From NCBI GenBank assembly GCA_027576995.1, contig JANBQC010000003.1, forward strand, positions 62,001 through 126,000: DNA of 64,000 nt, in the 5' to 3' direction. The notes below the pieces were generated by a model. That model saw only the letters and a list, made by a program, of their open reading frames with translations. It was not told the DNA's origin and made no database searches. The DNA is from Dimargaris cristalligena. Its lineage: Eukaryota > Kickxellomycota > Dimargaritomycetes > Dimargaritales > Dimargaritaceae. The position numbers and the translations under genes are program-made. Below are positions 53,201 through 64,000 of the stretch, one piece after another. Position 1 is the stretch's first letter. Each line of letters begins with the position of its first letter.

Positions 53201-56200
53201 TATTGAATCTTCTTTTATAGGGGTCCCTTCCTATCATGTGTATCCAACATGACCCCATTCCTTTCGCTGTCTATTAAAACGGTGTTACACCTTTTCGCAT
53301 TCCTCAACTGTCCGCCTGATAGTATTCCCAGGCTCGACTGTGCTGATATACTCCTAGTCCACTGAACGGCTTAGTGATACCAACGATAAATGTGGACTAT
53401 GCTAATATGTTGGTTTCCCTGTTGGACTATTTCGAGGGGATGTAATTAAACTATCAAAGAGGGGGATCACCCTTCAACCAAATCCCAAGTACAATTTTTT
53501 TCTGGCTTCTTCATTCATGGTCTTAAAATTAGGGAGCTGATACAACCAAGAAATATATAACAGGTCAGATGGGGGGACGCGTATTTGCCCTTATTCCATT
53601 CGGCGAAACAGACTTTAATTCTAGGAATTGGGTTTTATATATAGATATAAGTGTATATACATTTATATACGGTTCAAACGTTTCAAAAGTATTGGGTTAC
53701 AATGGGAGAATGGAAGAAACCCGTTTAATAAGAGGGCTCGTGATGCGGCGTTCACGAGGTGGTTGATATCCAGGCCGCGCCATATTAACCTGGCTATACC
53801 CAATTGGGCGTTTCTAGAGCGATTAGTCAATGATTCGGGCAAAACAATTTATATAAACAACAACCGGCGCGGCCTGCTCCCAGCATGGCATGTGACCATT
53901 CATATTAGTAAAAAAATTATACGTACAATAGGGGCCACCAAAATGATGGGCAGGACTCGGGAGACTATCGGGGCGGGGAATGTCGCGGACGGATCGGGGG
54001 TATGGGGTCTGGAGATGGACCTAGGGAATACTGGAGTCGGGAACAATATGAGTAAAATTCAAACCAGCTGTATAAGGTTTTACAATATACGTGTATGGGC
54101 GAATATGTGTGAGAATAGCTTTTAACCAGTAATGCTGGCCTCATCCAATGGATTTTTCATTATACAGCCTGAATGAACTTCTCCCATATCGATCCACCCA
54201 CTGTTTTGGATGACTTGCGCCGCCATTGTAGTTGAAGTGATAGTTGTTTTGACTCATCGTAGCCAGCCTCCATTTTTTAGGATACTTTTAATATTTTCGC
54301 TTAAAATCCAACAACATTTGCGGCCTACTTAATTTTCCGGATTAGACAGGTAAAAGCCCGCGTGAATCCATGTTACACATGTTAGAAGACGACGAAAAAG
54401 TAGCATATGATAATAAAATCCACATCACCAATGGCCAGTGCGTGTCGACTGTTAGTAAGGGAGGTGTTTGTGTGACATGGTGGGAAATGGTGCTGGGTTA
54501 GCCAAGATATTAAACCACGAAAACCAAGTATCATGCGTGCGCTGGCCGTTCAACATAGTCTAGTCAACTAATGAGCCAGGTGTAGAATACCCGAGGCCCG
54601 TAGGGCCATGTGAGAGACATCTCGGCGAGGGTTGGAAGCTTCCCATGGCCCTCCCAGTGGCAGTTCAAGCAGGTGACTATGAAAAGGGGTGGTTGATTAG
54701 ATGGTCATGCAGGCAACAATACATAGATCACTCCTAAAATGGGGGTGTATTCCTTTGCGAAAACTTAGCGTATTGTTGGTTGCGGCCAGCTTGGTCCCTA
54801 AATATTCATTGAGAGTCAATAGGGGAGAGAAAAAATAGATATAAAAGAAGGTGACAGTTACCATTCCCGTTTATGCTAAACATAGGGTGTATAACACCAA
54901 ATGCGGCCATGCCCCACCCACCAGTTGCTTTAATTAGACAAGGAAGCTTCGGGGTTAAGGATGGGGGGACTGATCTCAGACCATTTCTGGACCCTTAGGC
55001 TCACTGTTCTGACATACCCATGGACTTGGTAACCCATTTTTCCGACAGGACCGAGTTATTTTTAGATATCATTCGGTTGTGTAAGGGAACCTGGTCACTA
55101 GCCAAGCGGAAAGAAAAAGGCAACTTGCAGTTTCAAAGTACGTGAAGAGTAAGTGGTGCTAATACGAACGGATAGGAAGAATAATGCGCCAATGAGACTA
55201 GGCGACGGCGGGATAATATTAAATGTTTGTGGCATCAGGAAGCAATCGGCCCCTCTCATGCGGCCGCTTATATATATCGCATTGTTTTTGGCACTTGAGG
55301 GATGACAATGGAACCTTCGACGGAAAATGAGCGATGGCATCACTTAGGCAAACCCATTTCTTCGTTTACCAGCAACTACGGTGTACACTTTTCCGCCCAA
55401 TAACCCCCTGCATTCCTATCGCTGGTAAGGATGACGCTGCCGTTCCCCGTTAAGGATCTGTGGTGTAACCTACCCACTGGCCAAAGGGGTAGTGGAGCTC
55501 ATGACTCGGAGGGGATGGTGGGCTGAAACTGGTCCAATCTTAAATATCAGCGACCCGCTTCTTTGTAGCCGGGCCTTCATTTCCAACTAATAGGTTTGGG
55601 TATAGACGGACACGCTCGCCTACCCTAGGATGTAGGATGTGGCCGCTTCTAGCATCGGCCTGAAAGCACCTCAGTTCTCCCGGTATGAAATCGTCCGTCA
55701 ATTGGGGTCTGCTTTATTTCTCAGCTGCCTTCCCCTCCCCTTCTAAGCTCTAGCGTTTTTTTATCTAGGCCCGGCAGAGGTAAATCTTACTGGATTTAAA
55801 AGGGCGGCCCAACATCTGGGGTGGAGTGAGCCGCACCACAACTGGATCGGTTCATCACCCTCCTCCCCACATCCCTGACAAAACAGTACAATAATGGTTA
55901 CCATGCATTGGAAAGCTTGGTCGGAAATAGTGTGGGTTATTGATCTACTATCGTTCATTACCGTCGAATTGGCTAATCAAATCCCTGTCCCGCAGATTTC
56001 TAAAGCGGGATAACTGAAATGTATGGTGGTCAGACTAACGGAATTGTTAATGCATTTTCCAATAGTAGTGATGATGAAAGCTATTCCCGATATAGACAGT
56101 ACCCACTCGTGCTCGCAGCCGGCCCAAAGAGGCCAGGAGTGAAAGGGCCTGTCAATGAGGAAAATGACCCTATGATTTCATTGAGCCAGCAAGGACAATA

Positions 56201-59200
56201 GCGGACCCAAGGGGAAGTTATACGCGGCGGGTCGGAGTATCTACGTTATATAAGTATAATCATATTAGATTAGAGAAAAGCGCAATTCAGCTAGTGCAAA
56301 AGTTTCATCATCCACTCGTTCTCTTGGCATTAAGTGCCGTGTCAGCGTTGTACACCACACCCCTCCTTTGTAAAAACCTCCCTGGTTGAGGTCATACTGA
56401 CAATCCCTAGGGCCGTGTGCTATTGGTTCTCCCCGTTCCTGCTGACCCCTCATTTTACCTTTTTGGGATAATAAACCAATACACTTGGCACGCGGACCGT
56501 TGTGAAGTGGCCAGGTTGGTGTGCGGGTGACGGCTCGACACACTGCCGTGAAGTCAGTGCCCAATAATCCTCCCACCCTGGATTCTTTAGGACTTTCGGA
56601 GGGTTGTAGAGGCTGCTGTGCTTGTAGATGACAAAGCAACCCCAGTTAGTATAGCAATGGAGTAGAGCTTTGGGAGGCAAGGGGGGCTTAAAAAAAAGTT
56701 GACATCCCCGTAAGCGAAGTGGCGCAGTGACGCTAGCAGTGCCCTGTGTAATACCATTCTACTCAGGTTTAATGACTGCTGGTAGCTAAGGAGTTGGAAA
56801 AGCGACTACTATAAAGCTCAACTAATTATTATAGTTATGGGTCAGGCAATTGGGATATTTCGTATCCTAAGCGACTTCTCACCCGTCGGCTCCACTACGC
56901 CCTATTCTTGTTTACGCGGTGCTCAACCTCATGGGTGAACAACGCTAAGGGTTCCGCAGCCCAGACTACAATGGGGCAACCGCGATAATCCCAATCCCTT
57001 GCAGATAAACTAGACCTTCTAATGAATGACCATCTTTGGCCAGGAAGGGTGATGCGGAATTAAATTCGGAATATACACCCTGAGTCATGGAATCTCAGTT
57101 TCCACCCGGCGGGTGCTCTGCCCTATACCATCGACCCCTGTCGGCTATCTTTGCTACCCCTGCCCTGCAGAGGGCCCGTGACGGCCATGCGGGGTCCTGG
57201 GTACGAATGCCATAGCGAGCCGGTGCAAGGGCTGTGGCCCTCCCTTAATTAGTGGAGTTTCCGAACGATAAGATGGGGAGGGGGCGGGTGAAAGGGGGGA
57301 GGCTTTAAAGCAGCTTAATTAACCCAAGCGGGGTTATGAGCCGGGGAAATGCCACTAAACTAGCTGTTCATTCATGGGCGCACATACGCACACACACAGA
57401 GAGAGTGAGAGACACACACCATACCACACACATCCACCCATTTTTTTACACTGTTGCTCTGCCAGCCCAGGAGAACAGCCAATAAAACGAGAGCAAAGCC
57501 CGGTGTCGGGTTGGCGGAGCCCCCTGACAGGTAACCAGGGGTGCTGAACATCATGCCTTCCCAGGCTGGACGGGCGGAAAACTAAGAATATGAAAAACGT
57601 CAAGCAATCTGCGGGAGGGGAGACGGGTAAAGTGGTGTCGACTGGTAGGATGGAACGATGGCCCTTGGCGGAAATACTAATGATACTAATAATAATAGGA
57701 ATTTGTATGGAGTGATAAGAAATAGGTCATTGGTTTTAAAATTTGAATAGTGTTAGTGATATCTTGAATAAGAGCAACTCACCGGTTGGGATGATATAGA
57801 GAAAAAGGTCCAGACCAGTATTAATCTCAGAGTGAGGGGGTTTATTAATAGCCCATAGTCACTGGCGGGGGATAGAACACCCTGCTTTCCCATACCAGTT
57901 TACTTATTCACTATGATCGGAGTGGGTGATTCCCTAAACTAAGGCAATGGGAACGAAGCAGGGACCGCAGGTTTGGGAAAAGAGGGCGAGGGGGACAATC
58001 CCGAAAACCCTTTTGAGCTACAGTCGCGTTCTTTCCCATAGCCGGCCTAATACAAGGCGATAGATGCAGCCAGATAGTCCCAGGCCAGATCCCATGTGAA
58101 CTTGGCTCAGGTCCTAAGTGGAAATTGATATCTGGAGGTCACCGGGAGGGAAAGGAAGAGAATAAACGGGTGGTCACTTGCCGCACCGATAAGCCGGACG
58201 CTCATCCCCAGGGACGGGAAAGGCGATAGTGGGAGGTTCACTGGGGCCGTCTGCCAGCAAATTACTCGGGCATAATGCAACGGTAGCCCATGCGGAGAAG
58301 GCCAGCGATTGCGACTGTAAGCCAGACCCCTCTCCCCACGCAGCGCATGCCACGGGGTTCAATCCCAGCGATTCAGCCAGCATGGTGTTAGAGCTGGATG
58401 GCACTAACCAAAGGTTTGACGTCCTGTGGAGCGAGTGGGTTTCGTGCTCCCAGCTGACACACACCCGGCTGGGAATATAGCTAGCGAGGTGTAACGTGGC
58501 CGGGGAAGTTAAGGACCCAAGGATTCCGCAGGCCAGGGTGGGGTGTCAGTGAATAGGCCGGTGGTATTTGACAGTAGCTGGTACAAGAATCAAGCAAAGG
58601 CGTTCCCTGTTTCTTATTAGGGTTATTACTTAACATTTATTATTGTGTTGATATACATGTATACACTTAAAAAATGGGGAATATAAACCAGTGCTTGGCT
58701 TTTTGGGAGCCCGCAACACGGCCGGGTGAAAGAGTAGGCCGTTGTCGAATCATTCTATTATGTCAGTGGAGTAATAATTACCAATTGGACCACCAGGTCA
58801 AGTCTCGAAATTCCCATGATCCACCCTACCCGAGCGAGCGGAGAAGCATGAAACACGTAACATAGGGAGCAGACTGGTAAAAACCCATGGCCCTAGAATA
58901 GGGTGGAAGAAAGTTTCAAATGTTTGATCGCAGGTGGGGAAGGATGCGCCTAACGGGGGGACTCTGGCTTTGGCTCTGAAGCAGCTCAGCTAGACCTTGG
59001 GTGATATGACATTGGCCTGGTCTACCTAAGGGGCAGCTTTTACCACCACTCGACGTGTGTAAACCTATTTTACTCGCACCCATTTGAACAGTAAGGGAGG
59101 GAGGGGGTTGGCCCCTCCTTTGTACCCGGAGTGGGTGGTGTATGGATCCATTTTCGGTGTTTCTGTTCTTTTCTCCTTCCAAGGTGTTTCCTCCCATTCA

Positions 59201-60407
59201 GCCCCCCCCCTAATCACAGCCAACTCGGTAAATTTACTGGCACTCTCACCCCTTCCACCACCGCTGGATAAAACTCCCCAACGGGGAAACAAGGGAACGG
59301 GGGGAAATAATAAATAGAAAGAAATACAATCAGGCTGGCTCACGGGAAAGGGAAGTCCAATTTAGCTATATTAATCCAACAATAGGCTGGTTCATCCTAA
59401 AGGGATATTGGTATACTCTATACGTGAGATGGGTCACTGAACAATACGGGGCTACACCTTGTAGTTCAGCACACGCTTGTGCACTCGGATTGCCGTTCCG
59501 AAGTGAAGCCAAATATAAAAATATCAGTCTGTTTCTAAAATAAGTCCAAACAGCATCGAACACGGTGCTGAAAAAACAAAAAGCTAGTATCACTGACGTG
59601 CTCGGAGATAGCGGGGACTGAATGATTCGGGCTAATACTGCAAATAAGGGCAATCCCTTCAATGCTGGACAAATGGCACCCGATCGTGTCAGCGGGATCG
59701 CTATTGGGGCCCCTCCACCAGTTAAAGACCACCTTTAGTGGAAGCGATACATCTAATAGGCTATTGAGCCAGCCAATAATTCAGCTACAGGGTTATGGCA
59801 TGGTCATTGTCGTAGTTTATTGATCATATTAATTAACATTAGACCACCGGTGATAGTCAACTAGACACAGCGCAATAAAGCCACGGTAGAATGGGAAGCG
59901 AATCGAGCGAGTGGTTCGTCGAGAACATAAGGGGGGAAAGTCTAGGACGAAACTGAGTGTAAAAAGGTAGAGGCTACATAACGAAGCAAGATAAATATTG
60001 GGTATGTATCAGGTATTACAAATTGTGTGGGGGAGTACTACGGAACAGACTGGGGGGTGGAGGGCCATTGGTCAAAGACCATGAAAAGCCCAATGCAAGA
60101 AAAGCCGGAATATAAAAAAATGATGCGGGAAGGAGGGGGGGATGATGAGGGGGATGTTAGAGAGAAAAAATGGGGGGAAAAGAGACCGGGATCCAGGGGC
60201 TGGATGAGTTTAAAGCGGGAACAGAAAGTACGATGGCACATGTTAACTGAAAGGAATTATAAATATACAGAGCCAGGAAAGGAGAAGGAAAGGGGTAGTG
60301 TAATAAGAATTAATAGAGTACTAACAAGCGGGCTTATACGCATGATTCAACTAAGCTAGGCTATTTGATAGGAGGGGGGAGGGCTAACTCGGAGGAGAGG
60401 GGCCCTT
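47223..60407. other. 13-kb region without recognisable genes
   Basis: No open frame here matches a family I recognise, and I could not assemble a spliced gene. The first part (47.2-50 kb) is AT-rich; from about 50 kb the base composition is more even, but frames are short and low in coding character. It includes a 144-bp repeat copy at 54046-54189, a C8-11 tract at 48409-48422 and 50188-50197, and a CA/GA-rich patch at 57383-57420. It could be diverged transposon debris, a non-coding transcript locus, or hold a fast-evolving multi-exon gene that I missed. Confidence 0.5.
54046..54189 (+). mobile_element. 144-bp MITE-like element, copy C (intergenic)
   Basis: The copy starts ATATGAGTAAAATTCAAACC and ends GAACTTCTCCCATAT, and has exactly the length of copies A and B. 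It is in the gene-poor region and closely matches the copy in mif2 intron 4 (about 92 percent by eye over the inner 133 bp). Inverted ends share ATATG.G and CTGTATAA. An internal ATATGTGTGAGAA repeats the terminal sequence a third time. It has no coding capacity. Confidence 0.8.
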
Positions 60408-61403
60408 CTATAGGGCAGCGGCGGGACCGCCGGGGAGGGACTGAGTCGAAGCAATGGAGGTGGTGGTTGTGCGGAGGTTCCGACACCGCTTGACCAGGCT
60501 GTGCCGTTTGAGGGCATCGGACCGGCCAAAACGCTTACCGCAGCGCTGGCACTGGTGGGGCTTGACGCCCGAGTGAATCTTAACGTGACGCTTCAGGTCG
60601 TGGTTACGGCTGAAGGACTGGTTGCAGGTGGGGCACTTGTACGGGCGCGACGGCACGTACTGGACCCGGTAGGGGGCGCCGAGGTGGTAGGGGTTGAAGC
60701 GCAGCGGGCTGCTGTAGTTGAGGCCGTTCATATGGGTGGGGGGAGTCATGTAGGGATTGAAGGGCGAGGCCATGAGGTAGGACTGGGCGGCCGGGTGGTG
60801 AGGGGGCATATCGGGGGCGGCATAGAAGCCCGTGGACTGCGGCGACGGGGTGGACATGGCCGAGGACGAGGGGGTATGCGGAGACATGGTGGCCGCGGGG
60901 GGGAGCGAGGACGACATGTAGCTAGTAGGGCAATGGACCATGGAGGACGATCCACCGGTCGGGTAAGTGCCCACCTTTGAGAACCCGGGACCCGGGCTCA
61001 GGTAGGACTGGGGCAGGCCCGTTACGGAGGGAGCGGGCGTATTGGGGGCCTGGAGGAAAAAGGTCGAGGAGTGCGACGGGGCGAGCGAGACGGCCAGGGC
61101 GGAGGAGAGGAGGTCGGTGGAGGCCTCGGGGGACAGGCGCAGGCTAGAGGCCGAGGAGCAGGGGAAGTAGCCCATGTTGTTGCAGGCGGAGGAAGCAGGG
61201 GGCAAGCTGGATTCAGCAATAGGGGAACCGAAGGAAAAAGTCGACCCGCTGTCGGACGAGGCGAGCGGGGACAGGTGCGCCAGCGGGTAGGGCGAGGTGG
61301 ACCGAGAAGCCGGGTCGGCTCTTGACGAGGCATCGGTTATGGCCATCAGATAGGACAGGTAGGCCGCTGATGTATTGGGGTTGGCCGACATAGTGGTGGT
61401 CAT
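60408..61403 (-). CDS. C2H2 zinc-finger transcription factor
   Basis: This single-exon gene encodes 331 residues. The first 250 are disordered and rich in Ser, Pro, Thr and Ala, with many SP and TP sites, as in fungal stress or calcineurin-type regulators. Two adjacent zinc fingers close the protein. Finger 1 is C257, C260, H273, H277 with the spacing x2-x12-x3 and the linker HSGVKPHQ. Finger 2 is C285, C288, H301 and C307, a C2HC form with five residues between the last two ligands. The recognition helices read RNHDLKR and RSDALKR, similar to those of the Crz1/Msn2-like groups, but the orthologue cannot be named. It is presumably nuclear. The leader is long, with GA-rich sequence to about 61760. 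Confidence 0.9.
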   Translation of the reverse strand: MTTTMSANPNTSAAYLSYLMAITDASSRADPASRSTSPYPLAHLSPLASSDSGSTFSFGSPIAESSLPPASSACNNMGYFPCSSASSLRLSPEASTDLLSSALAVSLAPSHSSTFFLQAPNTPAPSVTGLPQSYLSPGPGFSKVGTYPTGGSSSMVHCPTSYMSSSLPPAATMSPHTPSSSAMSTPSPQSTGFYAAPDMPPHHPAAQSYLMASPFNPYMTPPTHMNGLNYSSPLRFNPYHLGAPYRVQYVPSRPYKCPTCNQSFSRNHDLKRHVKIHSGVKPHQCQRCGKRFGRSDALKRHSLVKRCRNLRTTTTSIASTQSLPGGPAAAL

Positions 61404-64000
61404 GGTGACTATGTGTGTAGGTAGAGGGGGGAGCGAAGGCGGTATATATGGCTGTGACTAAGCAAACACCAAATTAATTAAAGGGAGCTGCAATAAAGTT
61501 ATCCTGGACCGGGGTTCAGACTTTCTGAGGTTGGCGAGGTGGAAATATAGTAGTAATCGGGTTGGTTTCGGGAGCTTAACCGAAGGAAAGGCGGAGAGAA
61601 GGAATCCTGAGGAAGAGGCAAAGCCGAAATGAAAGAGAAGAAGCGTGTGTGTAGAGGGCCACAGAGCAACGGAGCCGGTGTGTGAGAGCGGGGGAGAGAG
61701 GTAAGTAGAAACTTGTACTGATGGAGTGAAAAGTAAGGGCAGGACGAGGCCCGCTATTTATATTCCGAAGTCGTCATACAGCGGCTCTTATTTCTACTTT
61801 CTATTCATCACGGCCGCCTGCCCTTTCATATCCCCAGGAGTCCTGCCTAATCGGGATTAACTCGCCTGGGGCCCTCTTCTCCGTGTACCAAAAACCAAGA
61901 CGGGGGAGGGCAGGGAGAGGAAAGGGGTGCCTCTGGCCCAAGCGGAAAAAAGGGGGTGACCCATATATTAACATAGTAGACCAGTAGGTAAAAGACCCTC
62001 CCTCTCACTGCTATTGGTATATTATGTCCTGCGAATGGGCGTGTTTACCCTTGAGAGGGATGGGGACCTCCCACTTCCCACCCCCTTTTTTCTACTCTAG
62101 AAGACACCCCCACCCCCTTTCCCTCCCCCCCAGCGGACCGCACCCCTTTGAACCCGCACCGCTGGACCCTTTTCTGCGCCGAAGCGTCCAGCCGTGCGGA
62201 AGGACTGAATAAGGGGTGCGTGATTCAGTTCGTTCACCGTGCCCCTTGGGACTATCACCGCCCAAGTCCGCCGAGGGGCATACCACCCGCTTTCGAATCT
62301 TCTGTCTCCCCCCCTCCCCTTTAACCCTCCGAGAGTGACCCGCGGCGATAGTTTATGACAGACTGAATAGTCGGAACTTCGTAGTCCGACCTACTGATTA
62401 GGTCCGAGCGTTGCCTTTGCCCTCTCCCCCTGTCCTCCCCTTCCTACCCCACTGTTTAAACGGCCGAATCTTTCATACCCGTTCATGGCCGTACGTTGAT
62501 CAAGGTCGAGAATGTATTTAGGGAGGAAAGCGAATCGAAAAGGATAAGGTCCCAATGGGAGGCTGCAATGAGTCTTTTAGATACCCTTCTTTATGGCCTT
62601 GATATTCCTCCCAGCTTAAGGGCGAGGAGGCGCATCTTGGTCATGATTGTTTACTGTTCCTAAGGACCGCGGCCAGCCAGCACGGGTACCTTTGCCCGCT
62701 AGGGCAGTATAAGGGAGAAGGACTCCGTCGACCTACAAGTCGAGCCCTCCCAATGATGGCTCAGCAAGACAAAGTACGGTCCCGGTTCCCACTACTACCC
62801 TTCCGCATCTTCCAAACCCTCCGTATAAAGGTACGGCCGTTACTGGGGCCCGGGCCTACAGTGTACCGCCCAGCCGTTCTGCCTAAAGCATCGTCCAGGC
62901 CCTAGTCAATTAATGTGCTGAACATTCAAGGCGCCTTCCCCTACCTCCTAAATGCACATCCAAGTTTTGGAATTGGCATGCCGTCGCCGTCCTAAAAATA
63001 AAGCGGCATTCCTAAACGGATTCTATAATGCAATTCTGCTCAGTGCTTATTATAATTTATACATGCGTATTTATTTACATTGGGAAAACACGCTCCTAAC
63101 TAAGCAATTCAGCCAATGGCCGACGATTCGGTAATGTGAATTTTAGCCCAATTTCACTCGTCAGCCACCGGCCTGACCGCGGGGTAAGGCGATGATAAGT
63201 TTAGCAGTATCTTGTTTATTTGTTTGACCAGAGGCGGCAGTTGACTGAGTGTGGTTATCTATGATTCCATCATCCCCATTCTACCCATTTAGTTTCTTAT
63301 TCGATCAATTATTACCGTAGTAATGCGCCCAACCTTTTCCCTTGGCGCAGTTGGGGATGGAGCCAAGAACCCTCCAGGTCAACGGGATTGACTTGGCCAT
63401 AGGCCCCCCACCTGGCAATAGAGTTTTATGGTTGGCATCCAGAGCCACAGGAAACGCGGAGATGGCGACTACCCGCATGGGGAAGCCTATCTCATCAGCG
63501 GAGGCTGGTGTATAACCCCGGACCCCAAGACCATAGAATGGGGGGAGGAAAGGGGTTAAACTCATTATCTTTGCGGTATTATAAGCCAGCGAGGAGAAAG
63601 TAAAATCCAACCAGCATCGACACTAATGACGAGGGGGGTGGTCTATTGACTCGGTCAGGTCATTGAATCGTTTTACTTCAGCAACCACGGGGTTGCGTAT
63701 CCATACCACCACCACGAATTCACCCCTGTTACCCGGGCCGAGTCCACTGTTGAAAACCTTGGCCAATGTTTTTCGTCAACAGTATAGCGGAGACGCACTC
63801 CCCCCCGAATTTCTTGTTCTCTTGTCGCTGTGCAATGAGTGTGCTGCAACCCGGCCAGGAGAGGGGAGATGAGATGAGAGAGAGAAGAGGGAGGAGGGGG
63901 GGTACAGGGAAGTAATGTCTTTACTGAACCAGAGAACGTTGGAACATACGAAAGAAGACAAGGTAGCACCAACCCGGTCATGGGGAGAAATGGGCTCATG
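61404..64000. other. C2H2 gene promoter and window end
   Basis: The first 350 bp are purine-rich on + (pyrimidine-rich on the gene strand) and are probably promoter and leader. From 62000 to 64000 the frames are short, without family similarity. I see no gene or RNA. Confidence 0.5.

Noticed and set aside
53628..54125. 165-codon open frame on the + strand
   Set aside because: It begins in a TATA-rich simple stretch and runs into repeat copy C; composition is not gene-like.
54046..54189. Possible CRISPR-like or tandem array at the repeat element
   Set aside because: The copies are single, dispersed and on both strands; no regular spacers exist and the genome is eukaryotic.
58229..58480. Frame containing LDGTNQRF, faintly like a Copia Gag start
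   Set aside because: Only a four-residue match, with no Gag, integrase or reverse transcriptase motif nearby and no long terminal repeats seen.

Overview
The window is nuclear DNA of a fungus. It has spliceosomal introns with GTAAGT-type donors, C/G-rich third codon positions in the conserved genes, pyrimidine-rich leaders, and fungal families such as Mif2, Erf4, a UPF0658 Golgi protein, a Zn(II)2Cys6 regulator and an Nbp2/Skb5-like SH3 protein. FANCD2 and ATG101 together fit an early-diverging (non-Dikarya) fungus best. That placement is an inference; no rRNA or other marker is present to test it.

Layout. 0-10 kb: ribosomal protein uS10 (+), an unassigned twin-CX9C protein (-), a ten-exon sds22 (+) and V-ATPase subunit d (+). 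10-24 kb: a Kelch-propeller membrane protein (-), an FCP1-like protein with a lost nucleophile (+), the Ras palmitoyltransferase subunit Erf4 (-), NAD kinase (-), ATG101 (-) and an SH3 adaptor (+). 24-33 kb: a three-exon FANCD2 (+) and a Golgi multispan protein (-). 34-47 kb: CENP-C/Mif2 in five exons (+), a CDC50 flippase subunit (+), an SPRY protein with PPxY motifs (+), a Zn2Cys6 transcription factor (-) and U2 snRNP A' (-). 47-60 kb: about 13 kb without a recognisable gene. 60-61 kb: a C2H2 transcription factor (-).

The genes are scattered housekeeping and regulatory loci, not one pathway or cluster. Several touch chromosome maintenance (FANCD2, CENP-C, sds22) or membrane traffic and vacuole function (V-ATPase d, CDC50, Erf4, ATG101, Golgi protein, PPxY protein), but the arrangement does not show co-regulation.

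Most notable points: (1) the FANCD2 equivalent of the monoubiquitinated lysine reads as arginine inside a 134-residue stretch with no lysine; (2) a 144-bp element with imperfect terminal inverted repeats is present in three equal-length copies, two of them inside introns of sds22 and mif2; (3) CENP-C has an N-terminal Mif2 segment and a complete cupin fold but no recognisable CENP-C signature motif; (4) the FCP1-like protein lacks the catalytic aspartates. All exon structures were derived by eye from splice signals, frame and family similarity; there is no transcript support.
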